A stretch of DNA of 50,657 nt from Candidatus Omnitrophota bacterium (GCA_030674475.1 JAUSCZ010000017.1:174755-225411), one strand, 5' to 3'; counted from the first letter of the stretch, positions 1 through 7,438 are shown. Translations and numbers: made by a program. The notes: generated by a model not told the origin, from the sequence alone.

Positions 1-1021
1 CATTGGCATCAACCGCCATACCCAAAGTAAGCACTATACCGGCAATACCAGGCAAGGTCAGGGCAGCCCCGAAATAAGCCATATAAGCCAGAATTATCAA
101 AAAATTAAACGCCAAGGCAATACAAGCGATAAAACCGGAAAGAAAATAGTAAATCAGCATAAAAGCAAAAACTGATGCCGTTCCAATCAGGCTGGCTTTG
201 ACTCCGCTACGGATAGAATCAGCTCCCAGGAGCGCTCCAATGGTGCGCTCCTCTTCTATGATCATTGGTGCCGGCAGGGCGCCTGAGCGCAGCACTATCC
301 GTAGGTCATTGGCTTCTTCAGGGCCGAATCCGCCGCCCCGGGTTATTTCAGCTTCACCTGAATCTATCTTGGAACGAATTACCGGAGCCGAATGAACCTT
401 CCCATCAAGAACTATAGCCAGCCTCTCATTAATATGCTCACCCGTAAGCTTGGCAAAGACGTCAATTCCTTTATCATTAAACTCCAACTTTACCGAAGGC
501 AAGCCGTATTGATCCATCCCCACCAAAGCGTTATTTACCGCGTCTCCGGTTAAGGAAGCGGTTTTGCTTAAAAGTATGGGTTTATTATCTTCGTCTTTAA
601 TATATTCAAAACCTTCAGGAATCTTGCCTGAAGCGGCTTCCTCTAAGGCCACAGTATCATCCTTTACTAATTTAAACTCTAAGAGAGCGGTCCGGCCCAG
701 AAGCTCTTTAGCCCGTTGGCTGTCGGTAACCCCGGGTAATTGAATCACGATTTGGTCAGAGCTCTGGCGCTGAATAACCGGCTCAGTAACTCCAAACTGG
801 TCAATGCGGTTCCTCACTATCTCCACTGCCCGCTCTACAGCATCATTCCTGTCAGCATCCTTTAGTTTAGAGGTATCTACCCTTAAAATAAGATGCATCC
901 CCCCGCTCAAATCCAACCCCAATTTTATCTTCTTATTTAAGGGAAAGGAAAGCCAAACCGAGAAACCCAATAACCCTAAGATTAAAAAAATCTTATATTT
1001 CAAATTTTTATTCGAAGCCAT
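1..1021 (-). CDS. secD: protein translocase subunit SecD (C-terminus beyond window)
   Basis: SecD is an inner-membrane RND-type subunit that, with SecF and YajC, uses proton motive force to help SecYEG-driven export. About 340 residues are visible. There is a first membrane helix at about residues 9-25, the family signature LGLDLSGGMHL at 34-44, a P1 periplasmic domain with VRNRIDQFGVTEP, and the start of the C-terminal membrane bundle with TLPGIAGIVLTLGMAVDAN at the window edge. The start at 1021 is preceded by AAAGGAGA. It follows yajC by 12 bp, the usual yajC-secD order. The reading frame is open to the left edge, so the gene is partial only because of the window. Confidence 0.97.
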   Translation of the reverse strand, partial: MASNKNLKYKIFLILGLLGFSVWLSFPLNKKIKLGLDLSGGMHLILRVDTSKLKDADRNDAVERAVEIVRNRIDQFGVTEPVIQRQSSDQIVIQLPGVTDSQRAKELLGRTALLEFKLVKDDTVALEEAASGKIPEGFEYIKDEDNKPILLSKTASLTGDAVNNALVGMDQYGLPSVKLEFNDKGIDVFAKLTGEHINERLAIVLDGKVHSAPVIRSKIDSGEAEITRGGGFGPEEANDLRIVLRSGALPAPMIIEEERTIGALLGADSIRSGVKASLIGTASVFAFMLIYYFLSGFIACIALAFNFLIILAYMAYFGAALTLPGIAGIVLTLGMAVDAN

Positions 1022-1033
1022 CTGGCGTCTCCT

Positions 1034-1312
1034 TTAAGCAATTTTCTCCACCCGCGTAATCGCGTCCTTATCCACTTCTATCTTAACATTATCGTCAACG
1101 CGCAAGGTAGCCGTTCTCTCTTTAACATTCAAGACTACCGCGTGTATCCCGCCGCTGGTTACCACCTCGTCGTTCTTTTTGATGTTTTTGAGCATATTCA
1201 AACGCTCTTTTTCCTTTTTCTGCTGAGGCCTGATCAGCATAAAATAAAAAATTATAAACACCAATAATAACGGAAACATCTGTAATATGGGATTGACTGC
1301 TTGAGTCTGCAT
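1034..1312 (-). CDS. yajC: preprotein translocase subunit YajC
   Basis: YajC is a small single-pass inner-membrane protein that joins the SecDF complex. The 92-residue product has one hydrophobic helix at about residues 9-27, followed by the conserved RPQQKKEKE stretch and a small beta domain (NDEVVTSGGIHAVV), all typical of the family in order and length. A strong AGGAGG lies 4-9 bases before ATG. It lies just upstream of secD, supporting the identification. Heptad-repeat sequence (a unit like TTGGTGATT) runs up to the Shine-Dalgarno from the upstream side. Confidence 0.96.
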   Translation of the reverse strand: MQTQAVNPILQMFPLLLVFIIFYFMLIRPQQKKEKERLNMLKNIKKNDEVVTSGGIHAVVLNVKERTATLRVDDNVKIEVDKDAITRVEKIA

Positions 1313-1379
1313 TTTTCCTCCTAGGTTAAATCACCAATAACCAAACGTAAATAATGTGGACTGATTACTGGTAATTATC

Positions 1380-1407
1380 GTAGGGGCGGGTTCGAACCCG
1401 CCCCTAC
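1380..1407. repeat. 28-bp perfect palindrome, GTAGGGGCGGGTTC half-site
   Basis: The 14-base half-site GTAGGGGCGGGTTC is followed directly by its exact reverse complement. It lies between rpsP and yajC and its last base is the first base of the rpsP stop codon (TAG, 1407-1409 complement). It belongs to the GTAGGGGCG...CGCCCCTAC style of dispersed palindromes seen in many bacterial genomes. There is no T-run on either side, so it is not a canonical intrinsic terminator. It is flanked on the yajC side by degenerate heptads (1324-1378). Confidence 0.85.
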
Positions 1408-1658
1408 TAGACTGTTTTTCCCGCTTTTTTAATTAGGCTTTGTATGGTCTGGGACACCACCGCACCCTTAGATTTCCAGTAATCAAAACGCTCTCTTTTA
1501 ATCTTAAAATTATCCTCTTTCTTAACCGGGTCATAACTGCCTAACTCCTCAATTATGGCGCCGTCACGGCTTTTAGAGTCATCTATCGCCGCGATCCTAA
1601 AATAAAATCTTTTCTTCCCGCCTTTACCGACTTTACGCATCCTAATTCCAACTGCCAT
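1407..1658 (-). CDS. rpsP: 30S ribosomal protein S16
   Basis: S16 is a 30S assembly protein. The 83-residue length is standard, and the N-terminus MAVGIRMRKVGKGGKKRFYFRI plus SRDGAIIEELGSYDP matches the S16 signature. ATG is preceded by AAGGAGGAAGAA, an excellent ribosome site. It sits between trpE and yajC rather than in the common rpsP-rimM-trmD operon; none of those partners is present. The stop codon touches a perfect palindrome at 1380-1407. Confidence 0.97.
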   Translation of the reverse strand: MAVGIRMRKVGKGGKKRFYFRIAAIDDSKSRDGAIIEELGSYDPVKKEDNFKIKRERFDYWKSKGAVVSQTIQSLIKKAGKTV

Positions 1659-1682
1659 TTCTTCCTCCTTAGTTATTTACTC

Positions 1683-1720
1683 TATACTATCTGTCAATTG
1701 TCAACTGTGAACTGTCAACT
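1683..1720. repeat. degenerate heptad repeat between trpE and rpsP
   Basis: On the + strand the units CTGTCAA, TTGTCAA, CTGTGAA, CTGTCAA follow one another with exact 7-bp spacing. The first base of the trpE TAG stop lies in the TAGTTGACAG junction, so the repeat edge forms the end of trpE. The - strand reading continues as degenerate heptads to the rpsP Shine-Dalgarno. Confidence 0.8.
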
Positions 1721-3209
1721 ACTGTAGTGCCTCCAATTGCGCCTTGGCCTTGTTCAAGGTTTCCTGATATTCTCTTTGGGCTTTCGAATCCGCCACGATT
1801 CCGGCCCCGGCCTGGATATAGGCCGTATCCTTATTAATCAGAATAGTACGAATGGTAATACAGGTATCTAAATTTCCGGAAAAATCAAAATACCCTACTG
1901 CCCCGGCATAAGGGCCGCGGCGGAAATTCTCCAACTCGTCAATAATCTCCATTGCCCGGATTTTGGGACTGCCGCTGACCGTGCCGGCGGGAAAACAGGC
2001 CCTTAAAACATCATAGCTATCCATGCTGTTTTTAAGCCTTCCCCGGACTTCGCTGACTATATGCATAACATGGGAATATCTTTCAATACGCGTAAACTCA
2101 GTTATCTTAACCGAGCCAAATCTACAAACCCGGCCCAAGTCATTCCTGCCTAAATCCACTAACATTATATGCTCGGCCTTTTCCTTAGGATTATTCAGCA
2201 ATTCCTCCTCTATCCGCCGGTCTTCTTCTTCAGTTTTACCGCGCGCAGAAGTTCCGGCTATGGGCCGGGTAGTAACCACGCCCTTTTCACAGCGCACCAG
2301 CATCTCCGGAGAAGAACCGGCTAAATGTAAGTCCTTAAACCTAAGATAAAACATATATGCCGAAGGATTAAGGCCGCGCAGTTTACGATAAATACCAAAC
2401 GGGCTCTGAGTAGTTTTAGCGGATAAGACCTGGGAAAGCACAACCTGTATTATATCACCGGAGCGGATATAATCCTTGGCCTTATTTACCATATCGGTAA
2501 AATCTTCTTTAGTAATAGCGAATTTTATTTCTACCTCGCGCTTATCCTTAGCCTCAGCCTTAACCTTAGCCTTCTCAATATTCGCTCCTAACTTAACCGC
2601 TATGGTTTCTATTTTTTTTAAAGCTTCCCGGTAAGCCTTAAGCGCGGCATTCTTTGAATTATTTTTAAGAAAGGCGCAGGAAACGATCTTAAGCTTACGG
2701 CTAAAATGATCAAACACAATCAGGGTGTCGCTGAGCATAAACAAGGCATCAGGAAAGCCCTTGTCGTCTAAATTCTTATCCGGGATATCCTCAAAAAAAC
2801 GGATCATTCCGTAACCGAAATATCCCACCAGGCCGCCGCAAAATCTTAAGCTTTTACAAACGCCGCTCATCCGGTATTTAGACATAAATTTCTTTAATTC
2901 TAAGAGCGGATCCCCAAGCTGAATAGTTTGAGTGAGCCCAAAACCACCCGTGTTGTCCGCCTCGAATATCTCTAAAACCCTTCCTCCTATCTTCAACACC
3001 GCTTGAGGGCGGCATCCGATAAAAGAATACCGGGCAATCTTCTCCTGGCCCTCTACGGATTCCAGAAGATATCCATAATCGCTTTCCCCGCACACCTTCA
3101 AAAAAGCGGAAACCGGCGTCTCCAAATCCCCGTCTATCTCCTGATACACCGGTATTAGGTTACCCTTTTTGGCTAATTTTAAAAAATCCTCTTTGGATGG
3201 AAAAAACAT
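1719..3209 (-). CDS. trpE: anthranilate synthase component I
   Basis: TrpE converts chorismate to anthranilate with glutamine-derived ammonia supplied by TrpG, the first committed step to tryptophan. The 496 residues carry the chorismate-binding motifs RPIAGTSARGKT, LVDLGRNDLGRV and FPAGTVSGSPKIRAMEII, and the GAGIVADS end. LLES at 48-51 is the usual tryptophan feedback site, so feedback inhibition is likely kept. Residues 212-224 (KAKVKAEAKDK region) are encoded by an in-frame 6-bp tandem repeat between the N-terminal and catalytic domains. No trpG or other trp genes are present. No Shine-Dalgarno is visible; a 20-bp palindrome lies 21-41 bp upstream. Aminodeoxychorismate synthase (PabB) is a less likely alternative. 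Confidence 0.93.
   Translation of the reverse strand: MFFPSKEDFLKLAKKGNLIPVYQEIDGDLETPVSAFLKVCGESDYGYLLESVEGQEKIARYSFIGCRPQAVLKIGGRVLEIFEADNTGGFGLTQTIQLGDPLLELKKFMSKYRMSGVCKSLRFCGGLVGYFGYGMIRFFEDIPDKNLDDKGFPDALFMLSDTLIVFDHFSRKLKIVSCAFLKNNSKNAALKAYREALKKIETIAVKLGANIEKAKVKAEAKDKREVEIKFAITKEDFTDMVNKAKDYIRSGDIIQVVLSQVLSAKTTQSPFGIYRKLRGLNPSAYMFYLRFKDLHLAGSSPEMLVRCEKGVVTTRPIAGTSARGKTEEEDRRIEEELLNNPKEKAEHIMLVDLGRNDLGRVCRFGSVKITEFTRIERYSHVMHIVSEVRGRLKNSMDSYDVLRACFPAGTVSGSPKIRAMEIIDELENFRRGPYAGAVGYFDFSGNLDTCITIRTILINKDTAYIQAGAGIVADSKAQREYQETLNKAKAQLEALQ
2541..2576. repeat. in-frame hexanucleotide repeat inside trpE
   Basis: Read on the coding strand, units such as GCTAAG, GTTAAG, GCTGAG, GCTAAG, GATAAG follow at 6-bp spacing and encode alternating Lys/Ala/Val (KAKVKAEAKDK). 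The segment sits in the linker before the conserved EIKFAITKEDF of the chorismate-binding domain. The same TTAACC/TTAGCC-type units occur at 43056-43083 and 46296-46324 outside trpE. Confidence 0.75.
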
Positions 3210-3230
3210 TTTTGATAGTAGCGGTTGCCG

Positions 3231-3250
3231 CCTGCCTGCCGGTAGGCAGG
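3231..3250. repeat. 20-bp palindrome CCTGCCTGCCGGTAGGCAGG
   Basis: Near-perfect 20-bp palindrome in the hisI-trpE gap. Related copies occur at 5961-5980, 25322-25342 and 40942-40961. When read through in one frame it encodes Leu-Pro-Ala-Gly-Arg-Gln, a peptide found in many proteins from candidate phyla. Here it occupies the region where the trpE ribosome site would be expected. Confidence 0.85.
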
Positions 3251-3271
3251 TAAAGCAACAATATTGCAGGG

Positions 3272-3628
3272 TCAGCGGACGCTGCCCCCTACACGCTTAC
3301 CCCTCCTCAAACTCCGGTAAAAACAAGACCGGTTTCCGGTATGACACGCCGCGCCCACCTGCCTTACCTTAATCAAAATGGCGTCAGCGTCACAATCGTA
3401 ACTTAGGTCTTTGACAAACTGATAATGCCCTGAGGTTTCGCCTTTTACCCAGTATTCCCGGCGCGAACGCGACCAGAAACAGGTTTTCTTAAGCCCAATC
3501 GTCCTCTTTAAAGACTCCGCGTTCATATAGGCCAGCATCAAAACTTCGTTGGTTTTATAGTCCTGGATTATTGCCGGGATAAGCCCGTTTTTATCGTATT
3601 TAAAACCGATTGCTTTCAAATTTGTCAT
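3272..3628 (-). CDS. hisI: phosphoribosyl-AMP cyclohydrolase
   Basis: HisI opens the purine ring of phosphoribosyl-AMP in step three of histidine synthesis. The 118-residue protein is the monofunctional form without a HisE domain. Metal-binding motifs [11 protein letters not shown] and [11 protein letters not shown] are intact, as are the substrate-contact stretches [11 protein letters not shown] and [16 protein letters not shown]. Its ATG overlaps the hisF end by 4 bp, a translationally coupled pair. The C-terminal tail after SCFYRSL is short and basic. HisE and HisG are not in the window, so the pathway must be completed elsewhere. Confidence 0.96.
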   Translation of the reverse strand: MTNLKAIGFKYDKNGLIPAIIQDYKTNEVLMLAYMNAESLKRTIGLKKTCFWSRSRREYWVKGETSGHYQFVKDLSYDCDADAILIKVRQVGAACHTGNRSCFYRSLRRGKRVGGSVR

Positions 3629-4443
3629 CGCGCTAAAACTCCCCTTTTTCTCAAGTAACTTTTAACTTCTTTAATCGTCAACTCCTGATAATGGAATAAA
3701 GACGCGGCCAAGGCCGCGTCTGCCTTACCTTCAGTCAAAACGGCATAAAAATCTTCTTTTTTCCCGGCGCCGCCTGAGGCAATCACCGGAATGTGAACCG
3801 CGCTGGTTATGGCTTTGGTCAAATCAAGATCATAGCCTTTTTTAGTTCCGTCAAAATCCATACTGGTCAAAAGAATTTCGCCCGCTCCGGATTTTTCCGC
3901 TTTTCGCGCCCATTTAAGCGCGTCTAACCCGGTAGGTGTTCTGCCGCCATTGATATATACCTCCCACTTCTTAGTCGATAATTGATAGTCGATAGTCGAT
4001 AGTTTTTTCTTTTTTTTATTGACTATAGACCATTGACTATAGACTCTTTTAGCATCAATCGCCACCACAATGCACTGGCTTCCGAACTTTAATGAGGCAT
4101 CCCTAATCAGTTTAGGATTTTTTACCGCGGCGGTATTTATGGAAACCTTGTCCGCTCCAGCATTAAGCAAATCCCTTATATCCCTCAAGTTGCTTATGCC
4201 GCCTCCCACCGTAAGCGGCATAAAGACATTTTCGGCGGCGCGCCGGACTACATCTAAAATAATCTTTCTTTTTTCATGGCTAGCAGTAATATCCAGAAAA
4301 ACCAGCTCATCCGCCCCCTCTTTTTCGTATCTCTTGGCTATCTCAACCGGATCCCCGGCGTCCTTCAGATTTAAAAATTTAACCCCCTTAACCACCCTGG
4401 CATCCTTAACATCAAGGCAGGGGATAATCCTTTTGGTGAGCAT
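3625..4443 (-). CDS. hisF: imidazole glycerol phosphate synthase subunit HisF
   Basis: HisF is the cyclase half of the HisHF enzyme, which makes imidazole glycerol phosphate and AICAR. The TIM barrel has catalytic Asp11 and Asp130, phosphate loops VGGGI (79-83) and ASGGAG, and [15 protein letters not shown]. At 272 residues it is about 20 longer than usual. The excess is residues 135-159, between AKRV and WEVYINGG, a surface loop that varies in the family, and it is encoded by an inverted heptad repeat (3971-4048) in frame. Its ATG shares one base with the TAA of the upstream gene (TAATG). Confidence 0.96.
   Translation of the reverse strand: MLTKRIIPCLDVKDARVVKGVKFLNLKDAGDPVEIAKRYEKEGADELVFLDITASHEKRKIILDVVRRAAENVFMPLTVGGGISNLRDIRDLLNAGADKVSINTAAVKNPKLIRDASLKFGSQCIVVAIDAKRVYSQWSIVNKKKKKLSTIDYQLSTKKWEVYINGGRTPTGLDALKWARKAEKSGAGEILLTSMDFDGTKKGYDLDLTKAITSAVHIPVIASGGAGKKEDFYAVLTEGKADAALAASLFHYQELTIKEVKSYLRKRGVLAR
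3971..4048. repeat. inverted heptad repeat inserted in frame in hisF
   Basis: The + strand has units GTCGATA, ATTGATA, GTCGATA, GTCGATA at 7-bp spacing, then a T-rich centre, then ATTGACT and ATAGACC/ATAGACT units in the opposite sense. The two arms are imperfect inverted repeats with a run of about 16 T/A in the middle. The coding-strand reading has no stop and encodes YSQWSIVN, a Lys run and [10 protein letters not shown]. The architecture is the same as the intergenic copies at 24364-24452 and 45563-45636. Confidence 0.85.
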
Positions 4444-4808
4444 TATTTAGAAATTTTCAATCTATCTATTTTTGAGATATCCGCATGAATTAAAGCAGAC
4501 GCTATTTGGCCAGGACTTACATTAATCCCTTCCTTTTCCTTGTAATATCTAGCTATCTTTTCAAGCTTAACCCAATCTTCATCAAACAGAGGTATCTTAT
4601 TTCGCCTTTCTGTAGTTCCTACCAGTCGAGGCCGGCCTCCACTAGAGCGTAACCGGTTTATAAGAAACTGGCGCAAGGAAAATAAAGAAACCGGCCCTTG
4701 CCCTGCATCTATTTTAATTCCTGCCTTCTCTGCTCCTAAAGCGTTAGCCGCGGCCTTAGTATCAATTTGTCTTTGACTTGGTCCTGTATTCTTAATTATT
4801 TTTGCCAT
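4443..4808 (-). CDS. unrecognised protein with ribbon-helix-helix-like C-terminus
   Basis: I do not recognise this 121-residue protein. The C-terminal 50 residues, beginning [22 protein letters not shown] and ending [14 protein letters not shown], have the beta-helix-helix pattern of Arc/MetJ-type DNA-binding domains. The middle is basic ([17 protein letters not shown]). I chose ATG at 4808, preceded by AGAGGTGAGCAAG; a GTG nine bases earlier lacks such a site. It is coupled to hisF (TAATG) and lies 24 bp after the 143-residue gene. A regulator or an antitoxin-like partner of the upstream gene is possible but unproven. Confidence 0.6.
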   Translation of the reverse strand: MAKIIKNTGPSQRQIDTKAAANALGAEKAGIKIDAGQGPVSLFSLRQFLINRLRSSGGRPRLVGTTERRNKIPLFDEDWVKLEKIARYYKEKEGINVSPGQIASALIHADISKIDRLKISK

Positions 4809-4832
4809 CTTGCTCACCTCTTTCTTAAGGTT

Positions 4833-5264
4833 TTATTTTAAATCGTACTTATGAATTCTAAAAAATTCACCAGCAAACTCAAATACCACTTCTCCCTGAT
4901 TCGTTTCCCGGCCAAATTTATGCAGAAATTCCCTAAGCGATTTTAAATTCTTTTCGAATCTATCGGGATCAATATATGTAGATATTATTGTGGTTTTTTC
5001 CCAAAGAATATCCGCATCTTTTAATTCCTTCATATTATCAATATCTTTTTTTAACCAAGTACCATCCGCGGGAGGCATCGTGGTCGACCCCTTCCCAATA
5101 ATTGTGAGCACTTTCTGCGCCTCCTTGATCCAAATACGAAGATGCTTTATCTCTCTACCAGCTTTATCTTTATTGGGAATGTATAAAGTTAACTGCTGCG
5201 TTGAAGGCGCTTCTATGGCTCCTAAAATTTCCCCTAAATTAATCTCTAAGATATCATCCGGCAT
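4833..5264 (-). CDS. unrecognised 143-residue protein
   Basis: I do not recognise this family. The protein is acidic and soluble, with no signal peptide or membrane segment. The N-terminal part alternates hydrophobic and polar residues (QQLTLYIPNKDKAG) as in beta strands, the middle is helical (EAQKVLTIIG, DIDNMKELKDADILWEKTT), and the end has paired strands (GEVVFEFAGEFFRIHKY). It begins the two-gene insertion between the PG-binding lipoprotein and hisF. By eye it is more AT-rich than the his genes. With the downstream ribbon-helix-helix-like gene it could form a toxin-antitoxin or small regulatory pair, but no toxin motif is visible. Confidence 0.55.
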   Translation of the reverse strand: MPDDILEINLGEILGAIEAPSTQQLTLYIPNKDKAGREIKHLRIWIKEAQKVLTIIGKGSTTMPPADGTWLKKDIDNMKELKDADILWEKTTIISTYIDPDRFEKNLKSLREFLHKFGRETNQGEVVFEFAGEFFRIHKYDLK

Positions 5265-5397
5265 ATTTATATTTCCCCTCTATTTATAAGTTTACCACTT
5301 TTGACCCCAAAAGTCAAGTTAAAAATAAAATCCCTAAAATATAATCCCTCTCCAATGTCGCAAAACTCTTACTTTTGCTGCCTTAAGAAAGAACGAT

Positions 5398-5928
5398 TTA
5401 TTTTACTTTCCGGTGCAGATAAATCCTCAGCTTCTCCCAGGTCGCCTTATCAATTTTACCGGTAATATCCAGGCCGTTATCCTTCTGGAAATCCCGGATT
5501 GCTTTTCTACTGCGGCTGCCCATCAACCCGTCAATGGCGCCGGGGTCATATCCGGCGTTCTGCAGGGCAATCTGAATCTGTTTAATAGAGGAATTAGGGG
5601 TAGGTTTAGATTTTCCGGTTAAGGCATCCAGGCGCTCGGCTAATTGCGCCCTTTCTTTGGCCTCTTTATCCAGGGCCTCTTGCAAAGAAGCAGCCAAGCG
5701 CTCTTTTTCCTTAAGTTGAGCCTGAAGGCTTTCCTCTTTAGATTTATCCCCTAATGACCTTTCTAAAGACGCGATTTGTTCATCTTTTTGCTGAGCCTGG
5801 GTAGAAAGCGAACTCATCTGCCGGCGTAAATCCTGAATTTCCTCATCCAGCTCTTTGCGAGAGACAGTGGCGCACCCCGCCAAGAATAAAACCGTTGAAA
5901 CCAATAATATAATTTTATTTATCCGCAT
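5398..5928 (-). CDS. lipoprotein with coiled coil and peptidoglycan-binding domain
   Basis: Residues 1-19 are a lipoprotein signal with lipobox LAGC (Cys19). Residues 25-105 form a charged coiled coil (RKELDEEIQDLRRQM onward). Residues 115-172 are a PG_binding_1 domain (IKQIQIALQNAGYDPGAIDG, SRKAIRDFQKDNGL). The protein probably tethers or spaces an envelope membrane and peptidoglycan; no catalytic domain is present. ATG has GGAGGAAAAAAT in front, and the structured element at 5941-6079 ends exactly at that ribosome site. It is flanked by his genes with no functional link, so it looks like an insertion in the operon. Confidence 0.85.
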   Translation of the reverse strand: MRINKIILLVSTVLFLAGCATVSRKELDEEIQDLRRQMSSLSTQAQQKDEQIASLERSLGDKSKEESLQAQLKEKERLAASLQEALDKEAKERAQLAERLDALTGKSKPTPNSSIKQIQIALQNAGYDPGAIDGLMGSRSRKAIRDFQKDNGLDITGKIDKATWEKLRIYLHRKVK

Positions 5929-5940
5929 ATTTTTTCCTCC

Positions 5941-6079
5941 TAATGAGCACGTGACTTACGCCTGCCTGCCGGTAGGCAGGGAACGAGCTTTAGCTGAGTG
6001 AACGTAAGTCACTGTGCGAATTAATCCCGAAGCGTGCGAAGTAAATTTCGCAGAAATTTACGAGCGTTTACGCAAGGGA
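5941..6079 (-). promoter_or_regulatory. structured leader element, copy 1 (candidate cis RNA)
   Basis: On the - strand this runs from the hisA 3' end to the Shine-Dalgarno of the 5928 lipoprotein. Parts in order: outer pairing TCCC/GGGA; stem GTAAATTT with loop CTGCG and AAATTTAC; linker GGGATTAATTCGCA; stem AGTGACTTACG pairing with CGTAAGTCAC; inner small hairpin; an inserted 20-bp CCTGCC palindrome; then GTGCTCATTAGGAGG. The linker TAAT...TC...GCAC pairs with GTGC..TC..ATTA. The hisA stop codon TAA lies inside. Loops and linkers match copy 2 (41536-41675) while stem bases differ but still pair. It could be a mobile palindromic element instead. Confidence 0.6.
5961..5980. repeat. 20-bp palindrome CCTGCCTGCCGGTAGGCAGG
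   Basis: Identical to the copy at 3231-3250. Here it is nested inside the structured leader element 5941-6079, between the inner hairpin and the closing CGTAAGTCAC arm; copy 2 of that element lacks it. It therefore seems to have inserted into the element later. Confidence 0.85.
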
Positions 6080-6810
6080 AAACCGATTAAATTCTCGCTT
6101 AAAGCTATGGCCTCTTTCAGAGAAAATCTTTTTTCATACAAGGCCTTTCCCACGATTACTCCTTTAAGATTCAGATAATCCACACTCGCCAATTTTTTTA
6201 TATCCACCAAGGAAGAAACTCCGCCTGAGACAATAAAATCTATCGCCGATGAGCGTAAAACTTTTTTTATTGCCGGGAGATTTATTCCAGAAAGGGTTCC
6301 GTCGCGGCTGATATCAGTATAGATTACGGTCTTTAGACTAATGTTTTCCAGCTTTCGTAAATAATCTTTAAGGCTTATTTTGGCGGTTTTCCTCCAGCCG
6401 CGTAACCCCAGTTTCTGGCCCGAGGCATCCAAACCTAAGGCGATTTTTTGGCCGAATTCTTCTATTGCCTGGCTTAAGAAACCTATATCCTCAATTGCCC
6501 GGCTGCCCAAGATCACCCTCTTGACGCCGCAGTCAATTACTTTCTGAATAGCTGATAAATCCCTTATTCCGCCGCCGGCTTCAGCCGGAATATTAATTTT
6601 TTTTATAATCTTTTCAATGACTTTAAGGTTTTTCTGCTGGCCGCAAATGGCTCCATCTAAATCCACCAGGTGTAAAAACCTCGCCCCTTGATCCTGCCAA
6701 TCCAAGGCCACGCTCACCGGGTCAGAAGAATAAACCTTCTTATTTAACCTCCCTTTGGTGTATCTGACCACCTGGCCGTCTTTCAAGTCAATCGCGGGAA
6801 TAATAAGCAT
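6058..6810 (-). CDS. hisA: ProFAR isomerase HisA
   Basis: HisA isomerises the aminoaldose ProFAR to PRFAR, step four of histidine synthesis. The 250-residue TIM barrel has catalytic Asp8 (PAIDLKDGQVVR) and Asp128 (LGLDASG), the GGGIRDL phosphate loop, and TDISRDGTLSG. TrpF-type bifunctionality cannot be judged from sequence. It follows hisH by one base. Its last codons and TAA stop are part of the structured element 5941-6079. In this lineage's order hisA should be followed by hisF, but three other genes intervene. Confidence 0.96.
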   Translation of the reverse strand: MLIIPAIDLKDGQVVRYTKGRLNKKVYSSDPVSVALDWQDQGARFLHLVDLDGAICGQQKNLKVIEKIIKKINIPAEAGGGIRDLSAIQKVIDCGVKRVILGSRAIEDIGFLSQAIEEFGQKIALGLDASGQKLGLRGWRKTAKISLKDYLRKLENISLKTVIYTDISRDGTLSGINLPAIKKVLRSSAIDFIVSGGVSSLVDIKKLASVDYLNLKGVIVGKALYEKRFSLKEAIALSENLIGFPLRKRS

Positions 6811-6811
6811 A

Positions 6812-7438
6812 TCACTTTAGCTTTACAAAATTATTTAATAATCTAAGCCCTAAGTTCTGGCTTTTTTCCGGATGGAATTGACAAGCAAAGAGGTTATCCT
6901 TGCGTATTGCCGAGGCAAACTCCAGACCGTAATCCGTAACCGCGGCAATGATATTTTTATCTTCAGGATCAGCGTAATAAGAATGACAAAAGTAAAAATA
7001 AGAGCCATCCGGTATATTTTTTAATATGCCGCGTTCCTTTGTTTTTCCTTTTGCGTTTTGCCTTTTGACTTTTATTTGATTCCAGCCCATATGCGGCACC
7101 TTGAGCCTATCCGGAAAACGCCGGACCGTTCCTCTAAACACGCCCAAGCCCCTGACCCTGCCGCCTTCTTCGCTTCGCTCAAAAAGAAGCTGTAGGCCCA
7201 AACATATCCCCAAAAACGGTTTTTTAAAAATATTTTCCTGTATAACTTCAATCAAGTTTAATCTTTTGAGTTCACGCATTGCCTCTTTTATCGCCCCTAC
7301 CCCGGGTAAAACAATCTTATCCGCTCCTCGGATTATTCCGGCATCAGAGCTCACCCTGACCTCATTAGCGCCGGCTGACTCCAGGGCTTTAGCCACACTC
7401 CTTAAATTCCCCATACCGTAATCAATGACCGCGATCAT
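6812..7438 (-). CDS. hisH: imidazole glycerol phosphate synthase glutaminase subunit HisH
   Basis: HisH hydrolyses glutamine and channels ammonia to HisF. The catalytic triad is visible: Cys79 in GICLGLQ, His189 and Glu191 in CQFHPEKS. PGVGAI (45-50) and KVPHMGWNQI are conserved. Residues 122-137 (KVKRQNAKGKTKERG region) are extra compared with the usual short loop before IPDGSYFYF. They are encoded by an in-frame heptad tract at 7036-7076. The gene overlaps hisB by 4 bp with AAGGGAAG before ATG. Confidence 0.96.
   Translation of the reverse strand: MIAVIDYGMGNLRSVAKALESAGANEVRVSSDAGIIRGADKIVLPGVGAIKEAMRELKRLNLIEVIQENIFKKPFLGICLGLQLLFERSEEGGRVRGLGVFRGTVRRFPDRLKVPHMGWNQIKVKRQNAKGKTKERGILKNIPDGSYFYFCHSYYADPEDKNIIAAVTDYGLEFASAIRKDNLFACQFHPEKSQNLGLRLLNNFVKLK
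7036..7076. repeat. in-frame heptad tract inside hisH
   Basis: On the coding strand the units AAAAGTC, AAAAGGC, AAAACGC, AAAAGGA, AAAACAA follow at 7-bp spacing and encode KVKRQNAKGKTKE. It is the same AAAANNN type as the intergenic tract at 26660-26812. It lies in a loop between the oxyanion region and the IPDGSY strand, so it is probably tolerated. Confidence 0.8.

Noticed and set aside
1380-1407. GGGTTCGAACCC looks like a tRNA T-arm
   Set aside because: It is a perfect palindrome with no acceptor, D or anticodon arms around it.
1683-1720. TTGACA boxes as a promoter for rpsP
   Set aside because: The boxes are repeat units and no -10 lies at 16-18 bp spacing.
3169-3372. Small + strand coding region with LPAGRQV peptide
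   Set aside because: It is the reading of a palindromic repeat opposite trpE and hisI, with no ribosome site or family.
4443-5264. Firm toxin-antitoxin call for the two unknown genes
   Set aside because: Only a ribbon-helix-helix-like pattern in one partner; no toxin motif, and gene order and sizes are not diagnostic.
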